32,236 bases of DNA from NCBI RefSeq assembly GCF_022712195.1, contig NZ_JALAGY010000091.1, positions 1-32,236 on the forward strand. The letters are read 5' to 3'. The translations under genes were made by a program, and so were the position numbers. The notes beneath the pieces were generated by a model, which ran no database searches, had not been told where the DNA came from, and was given only the letters and a program-made list of their open reading frames with translations. Source of the DNA: Corynebacterium sp. Lineage in GTDB: Bacteria; Actinomycetota; Actinomycetes; Mycobacteriales; Mycobacteriaceae. Below are positions 17,524 through 24,394 of this stretch, in pieces; within the stretch, counting starts at the first letter, position 1; the number at the start of each line of letters is the position of its first letter.

Positions 17524-18726
17524 GGGTCGCGCACCGGTCCAGTGGAGTGCCGTCCACAGTGCGCCGACTGAGCCGATCGCCACGAGGGTCCACGCGGTGG
17601 CGGACAGTCCTGTCGCCACGCTCAACGCCCCGGCCAGCGGGTAGGTGGCCAGGAAGCAGGCATGAGACAGGGAGAACTGCGCGGCGAACAGCGCCGGGCG
17701 GGTGGTCTCTGTGCTGTTCTTCTGCACGATCTTCGACGACGGGGTCAACATCAACGACACCGTGGCGCCCTGGGCGCACCAGGCCGAGACCAACGGCCAC
17801 CAGGCGTCAGCATCCACCGCGACAGGAATCACCGCGGCGATCACTGCCAGGACCACCAGGGAACTCACGGCACCGGAGAGCATCGCGGTGGTGTCGGCGA
17901 TTCTGTGCAACAGCCAGGGCACGGTCAACGCGACGAGCATCGATCCGGCACCGAAAGCGCCCAGCATCACCGCCAGATCAGTGTCGTCCCGGCCCAGGCT
18001 GCCGCGGACCAGGACCACGGTGTTGATGATGACCATGCCCTGCACGGCGGCGACGGTGAGGTTGATCCCCTGCAGTCCGCGGAGCTGCCGGTTGGCGATG
18101 AACAGACGTGCCCCACTGGTCAGGCGGGTGAGGAACGGGTCCTCGCTGGAGGTGGTGACACCCGGGAGCAGGGTTCCGGCGACCAGCACCGCCGAGACGA
18201 GGAAACCGGCCACGGTGCCGAGAAACAGGTTGTTGTAGCTCATCACGGTCAACAACGCCGCGGCGAGCATCGGGCTGACGACGGATTCCAGATCATAGGC
18301 CAGCCGGGACAGTGACAGTGCCCGGGTGTAGTCGTCCTCCCTGGTCAGGACTGAGGGGATCACGGCCTGGAATGCCGGGGTAAAGGTCGCTGAAGCTGAC
18401 TGCAGGACGAAGATCAGCACGTAGATCTGCCAGGTCTGACCGACAAACGGTAGGCACAGGGCCACGGTGGCTCGGATGATGTCGGTGCTGACCAGCAGGG
18501 GTTTACGGGGCAGGCGAGCGGTCAGGGCGGTGATGAGCGGGGAGACGGCGACGTAGGCGAGCATCTTGATCGTCATCGCGGTGCCGAGCACTGCGCCGGC
18601 GGCGTCGCCTGCGATGTCGAAGGCGAGCAGGCCCAGTGCAACGGTCAGCAGACCGGTGCCGAGGAGGGCGATGACCTGGGCGCAGAACAGGCGACGAAAG
18701 ACGGTGTGTGCCAGGACTGTCGCCAT
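17497..18726 (-). CDS. MFS transporter, DHA3 (MefA-like efflux) type
   Basis: 409 residues starting ATG 18726 (MATVLAHTVFRRLFCAQVIALLG), with about twelve membrane helices. The start FRRLFCAQVIALLGTGLLTVALGLLAFD is typical of DHA3 efflux proteins. It is followed by LITALTARLPRKPLL at the helix 2-3 loop and VLQSASATFTPAFQAVIPSVL at helix 4-5. I chose this start because the longer reading frame upstream runs antisense through arsR and copB. The gene begins 4 nt after the arsR stop, so it is likely controlled by that ArsR. The exported compound could be a metal-related species or an antibiotic; the sequence does not decide this. Confidence 0.88.
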   Translation of the reverse strand: MATVLAHTVFRRLFCAQVIALLGTGLLTVALGLLAFDIAGDAAGAVLGTAMTIKMLAYVAVSPLITALTARLPRKPLLVSTDIIRATVALCLPFVGQTWQIYVLIFVLQSASATFTPAFQAVIPSVLTREDDYTRALSLSRLAYDLESVVSPMLAAALLTVMSYNNLFLGTVAGFLVSAVLVAGTLLPGVTTSSEDPFLTRLTSGARLFIANRQLRGLQGINLTVAAVQGMVIINTVVLVRGSLGRDDTDLAVMLGAFGAGSMLVALTVPWLLHRIADTTAMLSGAVSSLVVLAVIAAVIPVAVDADAWWPLVSAWCAQGATVSLMLTPSSKIVQKNSTETTRPALFAAQFSLSHACFLATYPLAGALSVATGLSATAWTLVAIGSVGALWTALHWTGARPSPRVQPRG

Positions 18727-18730
18727 GGTT

Positions 18731-19096
18731 CTATGTCGCTGATCCGTGGCGGTGTGGCGGGAGCTGCCCGTTCGAGACCGTGTGCTCGGCCTGCTTGACG
18801 GCCTCGCTGACCAGGTTGAAGACGTGCTCGTCGGCGAGCCGGTACCAGACCCGGGTGCCGTCCTGGCGGGTGGTGACCACGCGCGCCATCCGCAGGCGTG
18901 CGAGGTGCTGGGAGACCCCTGAGGCGGATTTGCCGACGATGTCGGCCAGGTCCCCGACGGAGAGCTCACCGTGGCGGTGCAGTGACAGGACGATACGGAC
19001 CCGGGTGGGGTCGGCAAGGAGGGAGAAGACCTCGGCCGCGAGTTCGACGTAGTCAGAGTGGGGGTCCAGTCCGCATATCTTCTTATCTTCGTGCAT
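18731..19096 (-). CDS. ArsR/SmtB-family metal-responsive repressor
   Basis: 121 residues. A winged helix is clear: FSLLADPTRVRIVLSL, then the recognition helix GKSASGVSQHLARLR and wing TTRQDGTRVWYRL. The last helix reads DEHVFNLVSEAVKQAEH, matching the alpha-5 metal site of SmtB/CzrA/NmtR types; Asp and the first His are present and the late His is kept, but the position of the first His of the second pair is Gln. An early Cys (KKICGLD) and a C-terminal HRH could add ligands. ATG 19096 is chosen over ATG 19102 because a TACTAT -10 box ends 6 nt before it. It lies between copB and an MFS gene, probably regulating the MFS gene and itself. Confidence 0.88.
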   Translation of the reverse strand: MHEDKKICGLDPHSDYVELAAEVFSLLADPTRVRIVLSLHRHGELSVGDLADIVGKSASGVSQHLARLRMARVVTTRQDGTRVWYRLADEHVFNLVSEAVKQAEHTVSNGQLPPHRHGSAT

Positions 19097-19102
19097 ACGC
19101 AT

Positions 19103-19108
19103 ATAGTA
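19103..19108 (-). promoter_or_regulatory. Leaderless -10 box of arsR
   Basis: TACTAT on the minus strand lies 6 nt before the ATG at 19096, giving a leaderless arsR-MFS transcript independent of copB. The surrounding DNA is unusually A/T-rich for the window. Confidence 0.5.
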
Positions 19109-19145
19109 ACACGAAGTGGTCGGGGTGTGGCACCGTGCGGGGTCG

Positions 19146-21203
19146 TCAACTGTGGTCGAGGACTCGACCGGTGCTCGCTTGCGGTGTGAGGTCGAGTCGG
19201 CGCAACAGCTGGGCGTTGATCGCGACAACGACGGTGGAGGCGGACATGAGGATTGCCCCGACGCTCATAGGCAGCACGAAACCGACCGGTGCGAGAACAC
19301 CTGCCGCTAGAGGCACGGAGATGAGGTTGTAGCCGGCGGCCCACCAGAGGTTCTGTGTCATCTTCCGGTAGGTGGCCCGGGACAGCTCGAACACCGACAG
19401 CACGGAGCGGGGATCGGAGGAGGCGAGGACCACCCCGGCCGAGCCGATCGCCACGTCGGTGCCGGCGCCGATGGCGATGCCGACGTCGGACTGCGCGAGC
19501 GCGGGGGCGTCGTTGACGCCGTCTCCGACCATCGCGACCTTCCGTCCCTCGCCCTGCAGCTCGGCGACCTTGGCCGCCTTGTCCTCCGGGCGCACGCCGG
19601 CGAAGACGCGGTCGATGCTGAGCTCCCGGGCCACCGTGTCCGCCACGGCCTGGGCGTCTCCGGTGATCATGACCACCTGGGTGCCGACGGCGTGGAGGGC
19701 GTCGACCGCGTCGCGGGACTCCGGACGGATCTCGTCGGCCAGCCGCAGTGCGCCGATCACCTCACCGTCGGCGAGGACGTGGAGGATGATCGCACCTTCC
19801 CGCCGCCATTCGTCGGCGACCTGGAGCTCATCGGCGGATCGTCGATCGAGCAGGTGGGGGCCGCCGACCTCGATGACCACGTCATCCACCGTCGCCTTCA
19901 CCCCCACGGCCGGGGACGAGGAGAAGTCCGCGGCCCCGTGGATGTCGAGCCCTCTGCTGTGGGCGGCGCCGACGATCGCCTGGGCCAGCGGGTGCTCGCT
20001 GTCGGACTCCGCGGCGGCGGCCAGTGCGAGAACCTCGTCCTCACCACGGCCACCCGTGGGTTCGATGCCGGTGACGGTGGGTTCGCCCTTGGTGAGGGTG
20101 CCGGTCTTGTCGAACAGCACCGTGTCGACGGAACGCATGGATTCGAGCGCGAGCCGGTCCTTGATGAGTACGCCGCCACGTGCCGCACGTTCGGTCGCGA
20201 TCGAGACGACCAGCGGGATCGCCAGGCCCAGGGCGTGCGGGCAGGCGATGACCAGGACGGTGATGGTGCGGACGACGGCGTCGTCGGGCAGCCCGAGCGA
20301 TGCCCAGACGGCGGCGGTGACGATCGCAGCGCCGAGTGCGAACCAGAACAGCCATGCGGCCGCCGTGTCGGCGACTCGCTGGGCGCGGGACGACGATTCC
20401 TGGGCGTCGGTGACCAGCTTCCGGATGCCGGCCAGGGCGGTGTCGTCTCCTGTGGCCGTGACCTCGATGCGCAGCCCGGAATCGGTGGCGACGGTGCCGG
20501 CGACCACCAGTTCACCGTTCGCGCGGCGGACCGTCGCCGACTCACCGGTGACCATCGACTCGTCCATCGACGCGGACCCGTCGACGATCTTGCCGTCGGC
20601 CGGCACCGAGGAGCCGGGCCGGATGATCACGACGTCACCGACGGTGAGGTCGGCGGGGGAGACCGTCACGACTGTGTCGCCGTCGACTTTCTCGGCCTCG
20701 TCGGGCAGCAGGGCCGCGAGGGAGTCCAGTGCGGAGGTGGTCTGGGCCAGGGAGCGCATTTCGATCCAGTGGCCCAGCAGCATGATCACCACCAGCAACG
20801 CCAGCTCCCACCAGAAGTCCAGCTGGTGACTGAGCAGGTGCAGGCTTGCACCCCACGAGGCGAGGAACGCCACAGTGATGGCCAGGGCGATCAACAGCAT
20901 CATGCCGGGCCGGCGGGAACGGATCTCACCGATCCCGCCGGTCAGGAACGGCCGCCCTCCCCAGAAGTACATGACTGTGCCGAGGATCGGCGAGATCCAC
21001 CGGGCCCACTCCGCACCGGGTAACCCGTAGCCGATGAGGTGGGCGAACATGTCGTTGAAGACGATGACCGGGACAGCCAGGACCAGCATGATCCAGAAGA
21101 GCCGACGGAACTGGCCGACGTGGTCGCCGTGGCCTGCGTGCCCTGTGTGCTCTGTGTGCTCGTGGTTACCGTGTTCCGCGTGGGTGTCGTGCTTCTCGTT
21201 CAT
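19146..21203 (-). CDS. copB: CopB-type P1B-3 copper/silver-transporting ATPase
   Basis: 685 residues. The first 28 residues hold nine histidines at a three-residue rhythm, a metal-binding tail typical of CopB. Domain landmarks follow in order: actuator loop MVTGES (217-222), transmembrane metal motif CPH (321-323, in CPHALGLAIP), phosphorylation site DKTGT (Asp365), nucleotide-binding and hinge motif MVGDGVNDAPAL, and a last-helix signature MSASTVVVAINAQLLRR. CPH rather than CPC marks the P1B-3 subgroup, which exports Cu2+ or Ag+ from the cytoplasm. No Cys-x-x-Cys heavy-metal domain is present. A promoter with a CsoR-type palindrome lies about 100 nt upstream. Length is normal and all catalytic residues are intact. 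Confidence 0.95.
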   Translation of the reverse strand: MNEKHDTHAEHGNHEHTEHTGHAGHGDHVGQFRRLFWIMLVLAVPVIVFNDMFAHLIGYGLPGAEWARWISPILGTVMYFWGGRPFLTGGIGEIRSRRPGMMLLIALAITVAFLASWGASLHLLSHQLDFWWELALLVVIMLLGHWIEMRSLAQTTSALDSLAALLPDEAEKVDGDTVVTVSPADLTVGDVVIIRPGSSVPADGKIVDGSASMDESMVTGESATVRRANGELVVAGTVATDSGLRIEVTATGDDTALAGIRKLVTDAQESSSRAQRVADTAAAWLFWFALGAAIVTAAVWASLGLPDDAVVRTITVLVIACPHALGLAIPLVVSIATERAARGGVLIKDRLALESMRSVDTVLFDKTGTLTKGEPTVTGIEPTGGRGEDEVLALAAAAESDSEHPLAQAIVGAAHSRGLDIHGAADFSSSPAVGVKATVDDVVIEVGGPHLLDRRSADELQVADEWRREGAIILHVLADGEVIGALRLADEIRPESRDAVDALHAVGTQVVMITGDAQAVADTVARELSIDRVFAGVRPEDKAAKVAELQGEGRKVAMVGDGVNDAPALAQSDVGIAIGAGTDVAIGSAGVVLASSDPRSVLSVFELSRATYRKMTQNLWWAAGYNLISVPLAAGVLAPVGFVLPMSVGAILMSASTVVVAINAQLLRRLDLTPQASTGRVLDHS

Positions 21204-21307
21204 CTCCGGTCCGCTTCTTCCCGGTCTTCTCTGATGCTCATCTGTGGTTCGGCGTCCTGGTGGCCTCAGGCGTTGCGACTGCTTCGCCGTGGGCTACCGA
21301 CAACTCC

Positions 21308-21336
21308 ACGATATACCCCATGGGGGTATCTGTAAA
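21308..21336 (-). promoter_or_regulatory. copB promoter with CsoR-type operator in the spacer
   Basis: On the minus strand TTTACA (21336-21331) and TATCGT (21313-21308) are 17 bp apart. The spacer contains the palindrome ATACCCC-N3-GGGGTAT (21313-21329), the form of site bound by CsoR copper sensors. A repressor here would block RNA polymerase. A leader of about 95 nt would precede copB. The -35/-10 choice is inference; the palindrome is direct. Confidence 0.7.
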
Positions 21337-21404
21337 CGGGAGTGTGACGCGGGCGCGACGGCCGGGACAACCACCACCGGGAGAGCATCGGTTCCGTGCC
21401 CGGG

Positions 21405-22196
21405 TCAGGGACGGGGCCGCCATCCTGTCCTCTCTGCCGTGCGGTACAGAGTGACCCACTGGTCCGCGGTGAGGTCCCGGGGGAGCGCCGTCGGGCGGAG
21501 CTTCTCCGAGCGCAGCCAACGCTGCAGCGACGACGATGCCTTTCTTCCGCCGAGAACGCGGTTCGCGATGTCGCGGATGCCCCGGCCTCTGCCGGTGAAC
21601 ACGGCGTGGACGAAGGCGCGGTAGGAGGACATCGACGACTCAGGTAGCAGGGGAACGGTCCGCCGTTCCACGGTCATCAGGCCGGCATCGACTCCGGGTG
21701 ACGGGGTGAAGGCACGGGCGGGGATCCTGCCGTGCAGCGCGAAGGTGTACCAGGGCCACCATTGGGCGGTCATCATCGTCGCACCGCCGACGCCGGCGCG
21801 TCGTCGGGCGACCTCCCACTGGACCACCAGGACCGCACGGGTCCAGGCGGGAGCATGGAGCAGCTTGCGCAGTACGGCGGTAGTGAGGTGGAAAGGCAGG
21901 TTCCCGACCACCACATGGGGATCCTTCGGAAGCCGGTAGGCCAGGAAATCGCCGGCGACGAGGGTGACGTCGGGCAGTTTTCGGGACAGGCGTCGGACCT
22001 GCTTCGGGTCGATGTCGATGCCGGTCAACGGTCGTCGGAGCCGGGCGAGTGGTCTGGTGAGTGCGCCGGCACCCGGCCCGATCTCGATGATCGGTCCGTC
22101 GGTGCCGTCGACCAGCGCGATCACGTCGTTGACGGTGTCTCGGTCAGTGAGGAAGTTTTGGCCGTACTCGTGTCGGCCGCCGTTGTAGGTCGGCAT
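21405..22196 (-). CDS. erm(X): Erm(X)-like 23S rRNA adenine-N6-methyltransferase
   Basis: 263 residues from ATG 22196. It begins MPTYNGGRHEYGQNFL, the Erm/KsgA opening. The SAM motif I is EIGPGAGALT (38-47). The catalytic NLPFHL (99-104) is followed by LLHAPAWTRAVLVVQWEVARR and GATMMTAQWWPW, close to corynebacterial Erm(X). It should dimethylate A2058 of 23S rRNA and give MLS-B resistance. An upstream ATG at 22250 would add 18 residues, but homologues begin at GRHEYGQ and the ribosome binding site GGAG (22212-22209) serves 22196. A leader peptide and hairpins precede it, suggesting induction by macrolides. Its base composition resembles its neighbours, so recent acquisition is not evident. 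Confidence 0.92.
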   Translation of the reverse strand: MPTYNGGRHEYGQNFLTDRDTVNDVIALVDGTDGPIIEIGPGAGALTRPLARLRRPLTGIDIDPKQVRRLSRKLPDVTLVAGDFLAYRLPKDPHVVVGNLPFHLTTAVLRKLLHAPAWTRAVLVVQWEVARRRAGVGGATMMTAQWWPWYTFALHGRIPARAFTPSPGVDAGLMTVERRTVPLLPESSMSSYRAFVHAVFTGRGRGIRDIANRVLGGRKASSSLQRWLRSEKLRPTALPRDLTADQWVTLYRTAERTGWRPRP

Positions 22197-22208
22197 AGTG
22201 TTCTGGAA

Positions 22209-22232
22209 CTCCGGATGATCGGGGTGATCCGG
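22209..22232 (-). promoter_or_regulatory. Hairpin partly covering the erm ribosome binding site
   Basis: CCGGAT (22232-22227 on the minus strand) pairs with ATCCGG (22216-22211). The 3' arm includes the first two bases of the GGAG ribosome binding site of erm(X). Closed, it should reduce erm translation. Confidence 0.5.
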
Positions 22233-22267
22233 GCAGGCGGAATGGGCCACCCGGCTGATGACGCGGA

Positions 22268-22302
22268 GCGGCGGAGGGCCTGTCGTGGTGAGGCCGCGCC
22301 GC
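22268..22302 (-). promoter_or_regulatory. Long GC-rich hairpin directly after the erm leader peptide
   Basis: GCGGCG (minus strand, from 22302) pairs with CGCCGC ending at 22268, and GGCCT pairs with AGGCC inside it. The first arm begins within the leader stop codon. A ribosome stalled in the leader peptide would sit next to it and could change which downstream hairpins form. No T-tract follows, so this is not an obvious terminator. Confidence 0.5.
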
Positions 22303-22346
22303 TACAGGGCGCGGATCCTCGTCACTGCTATTCCCAGGGAACACAT
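22302..22346 (-). CDS. Erm leader peptide, 14 residues
   Basis: ATG 22346 to TAG encodes MCSLGIAVTRIRAL. The R-x-R near the end is the macrolide-stalling motif of leaders such as ErmDL. From memory, the erm(X) leader has the same positions G5, A7, R10 and R12 (recalled as MLISGTAFLRLRTNR). The peptide lies about 105 nt upstream of erm(X) and is followed by hairpins, as in translational attenuation. A TAGTGT -10 box seven bases before the ATG suggests that the mRNA starts at the leader codon. The role is inferred from this layout. Confidence 0.7.
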   Translation of the reverse strand: MCSLGIAVTRIRAL

Positions 22347-22353
22347 GGCCGAC

Positions 22354-22359
22354 ACACTA
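22354..22359 (-). promoter_or_regulatory. Leaderless -10 box for the erm leader transcript
   Basis: TAGTGT on the minus strand, 7 nt before the leader-peptide ATG. No convincing -35 box is visible. Confidence 0.45.
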
Positions 22360-22430
22360 TCAGAACGGCCCGGGTGACTCGTCCGGTCTCGACATCACCG
22401 GAGGTGGCGCAGGGCCACGAGGAATCCCTC

Positions 22431-23990
22431 TCACCCGTCTCCCAGGATGAACTCCGCCGCCTTCTCCCCGATGGCTATCGACGGGGCGTTGGTGTGGCCA
22501 CGGATGATCTCCGGCATCACCGACGCGTCAGCGACCCGCAGACCCTGCACACCCCGCACCCTCAGGTGCGGATCCACCACGGAAGCCTCGTCCGTGCCCA
22601 TCCGCGCGGTGCTCGTCGGATGGTACAGCGTGTGGGAGGCGCCGGTGAGCGCCTCCTCGCACCGTTGCTCAACCGTCATCCCCTCCCCGCCCTCCGGGAC
22701 GATGAACCGCTCGCCGCGACGCGACCGCAGTGCCGGGGCATCGAGGATCCTGGAGCAGATTTCCAGCCCCGCCAGCATCGTCGCCCGGTCCCGTCCGCCA
22801 GGGTCACTGAGATAGCGGGGATCGATGACCGGCTTCTCCGTCGGGTCGGCGGAGGCCAGGGTGATCTCCCCGCGGCTCTCGGGCTGCAGCAGGATCGGCC
22901 CCATGGTCAGCCCGTGTTCGGGGATGCCGGTGAGTCCCTCGTTCACGTAGGCCACCGGGGCGAAGATGATCTCCAGGTCCGGGGAGTCCAGGTCCGCCCG
23001 CGAGCGGACGAAACCGTAGGCCTCGGCCACGTTCGAGGTCAGCAGTCCGCGGCGCCGTGCCAGGTAGCGGGCGACATGCGGCAGCTTCGTGGCGTCGAGC
23101 AACGTCCCGCCGTCGGCGGTGACGGCGAAGAGGGACACCAGGTGGTCCCGAAGGTTCCTGCCGACCTCGGGCGAGGCCACCACCGTCTCGATGTCGTGCT
23201 GCGCGAGGTGGCCCGGGTCCCCGATGCCCGAGAGCATCAGCAGCTGCGGCGTGTTCACCGCCCCGCCGCACAGGATCACCTCGCGCCGGGCCCCGGCGGA
23301 CCGTTCCCGCCCGTCGTGCAGGTAGTCGACACCCTCCGCCCGGTGGTCGGTGACACGCACCCGGGTGGTGTGGGCGCGGGTGCGTACCGTCAGGTTCGGC
23401 CGGAGTTCCGCCGGACGCAGGTAGGCCGTCGCAGCACTGGACCTGGCACCGTTGAGCTCGGTGACCATCGTCTCGGTGAATCCGTCGGGGGCCTCGGCGT
23501 TGGCGTCCTCGACGCGGTAGCCGGTCTCTGTCACCGCCCGCAGGAAGGCTGCGGTGTGTCCGTTCGGGTCGCGTTGGCGCTCCACGGAGACCTCCACGCG
23601 GTCCAGGGCCCGGGAGATCTCCTGCCAGGACCACTCCGGCCCGGCGAGCTCGGCCCACCGGTCATAGTCCTCGGCGAAGCCGACGACCCACATCAGCGCG
23701 TTGATGGATGAGCTGCCGCCGAGGACCCTGCCCCTGGGCCAGTAGATCGACCGGTCGCGCAGGCCGGGTTGGGGAGTGGTGGTGTAGTCCCAGTCGAACT
23801 CGGAGCGGAAGGTCCGGGAGAAGGCGGCGGGCACGGTGACCCCCTGGCCCTTGTCCTCGCCACCGGCCTCCAGCAGCAGGACCGACCGGGAACCGTCGGC
23901 GCTGAGCCGGTTGGCCACCGCGCAGCCGGCCGAGCCGGCGCCGACCACGATGTAGTCGAACGTCTCCGGGGCAGGTGTGGTGCTGGTCAT
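22431..23990 (-). CDS. GMC-family FAD-dependent oxidoreductase (choline dehydrogenase-like)
   Basis: 519 residues. The FAD-binding motif GAGSAG is at 17-22 with LLLEAGG following at 38-44. GMC signature 1 is seen in PRGRVLGGSSSINALMWVVG (about 84-103), and GMC signature 2 in GGAVNTPQLLMLSGIG. The active-site region LYHPTSTARMG supplies the catalytic His, and HTNAPSIAIGEKAA near the C-terminus (His499, Asn501) supplies the partner. These enzymes oxidise primary alcohols to aldehydes. The closest type by pattern is the BetA/alcohol dehydrogenase group, but the substrate is not determined. It is divergent from the mevalonate operon, separated by 104 nt, and shares that regulatory region. Confidence 0.93.
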   Translation of the reverse strand: MTSTTPAPETFDYIVVGAGSAGCAVANRLSADGSRSVLLLEAGGEDKGQGVTVPAAFSRTFRSEFDWDYTTTPQPGLRDRSIYWPRGRVLGGSSSINALMWVVGFAEDYDRWAELAGPEWSWQEISRALDRVEVSVERQRDPNGHTAAFLRAVTETGYRVEDANAEAPDGFTETMVTELNGARSSAATAYLRPAELRPNLTVRTRAHTTRVRVTDHRAEGVDYLHDGRERSAGARREVILCGGAVNTPQLLMLSGIGDPGHLAQHDIETVVASPEVGRNLRDHLVSLFAVTADGGTLLDATKLPHVARYLARRRGLLTSNVAEAYGFVRSRADLDSPDLEIIFAPVAYVNEGLTGIPEHGLTMGPILLQPESRGEITLASADPTEKPVIDPRYLSDPGGRDRATMLAGLEICSRILDAPALRSRRGERFIVPEGGEGMTVEQRCEEALTGASHTLYHPTSTARMGTDEASVVDPHLRVRGVQGLRVADASVMPEIIRGHTNAPSIAIGEKAAEFILGDG

Positions 23991-24081
23991 CGGAACCTCC
24001 GTGCTGGTGGACTGTTTGAGTACGAAAGTAGCGGACCGTCACAATCGTCGGGCGGGAATGCGGCACTCCCGTGGACACACG

Positions 24082-24094
24082 TAGTGTCTGAGGC
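24082..24094 (+). promoter_or_regulatory. Leaderless -10 box of the permease-mevalonate operon
   Basis: TAGTGT at 24082-24087 lies 7 nt before ATG 24095, the same geometry as at the erm leader and the phosphatase gene. A GAGG 2 nt before the ATG is too close to act as a normal ribosome binding site. Confidence 0.45.
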
Positions 24095-24394
24095 ATGCCT
24101 AACACTGTCCGTCGTCCCGGCGACCGCGACGACTACATCGAGGTGTGGAACGACCTGGTGTCGACCCGGGACCTCACCTGGTCGCTGGTCATCTGCGGAG
24201 TCACGACCGCGCTCGCTCTCCTGGCCGCCACGGCACTGTCCTCCAGCGGGTTCTTCTGGGGACTCGGTGGCGCCGTGGTGGGATTCGTGGTCTGTGCGGT
24301 GGTCTTCACCCCCAAACGCCTGGTGCGCATCACAGAGGACGCCGGAGAAGCCGGAGAAGCCGGAGCTGCCGGTGAGACAGCGGGGCCGGCCTGA
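24095..24394 (+). CDS. Small two-helix membrane protein, first gene of the permease-mevalonate operon
   Basis: 99 residues. A hydrophilic start (1-28, DRDDYIEVWNDLVSTRDL) is followed by two membrane helices at about 29-48 and 53-71, then a basic stretch (PKRLVR) and a low-complexity Gly-Glu-Ala tail encoded by a 9-bp repeat. It sits where a TctB subunit would, directly before a TctA-like permease, and its stop overlaps the permease start (TGATG). It is much smaller than normal TctB, which has four helices. I do not recognise the family. It may be a minimal accessory subunit of the permease; this is inference from position only. Confidence 0.75.
   Translation: MPNTVRRPGDRDDYIEVWNDLVSTRDLTWSLVICGVTTALALLAATALSSSGFFWGLGGAVVGFVVCAVVFTPKRLVRITEDAGEAGEAGAAGETAGPA
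24341..24367. repeat. Triplicated 9-bp repeat in the small membrane protein gene
   Basis: GCCGGAGAA twice, then GCCGGAGCT, encoding a Gly-Glu-Ala tail. Confidence 0.7.

Noticed and set aside
18727..19344. A long N-terminal extension of the minus-strand MFS gene
   Set aside because: It runs through arsR and the copB end in another phase, with low-complexity Arg/Ser/Thr content typical of shadow frames.
22197..22250. ATG 22250 as the erm(X) start
   Set aside because: The extra 18 residues have no counterpart in Erm(X), and the region contains the hairpin and ribosome binding site for ATG 22196.
21732..23711. 659-codon plus-strand frame opposite erm(X) and the GMC gene
   Set aside because: It spans two convincing minus-strand genes and an intergenic region and has no recognisable domain.
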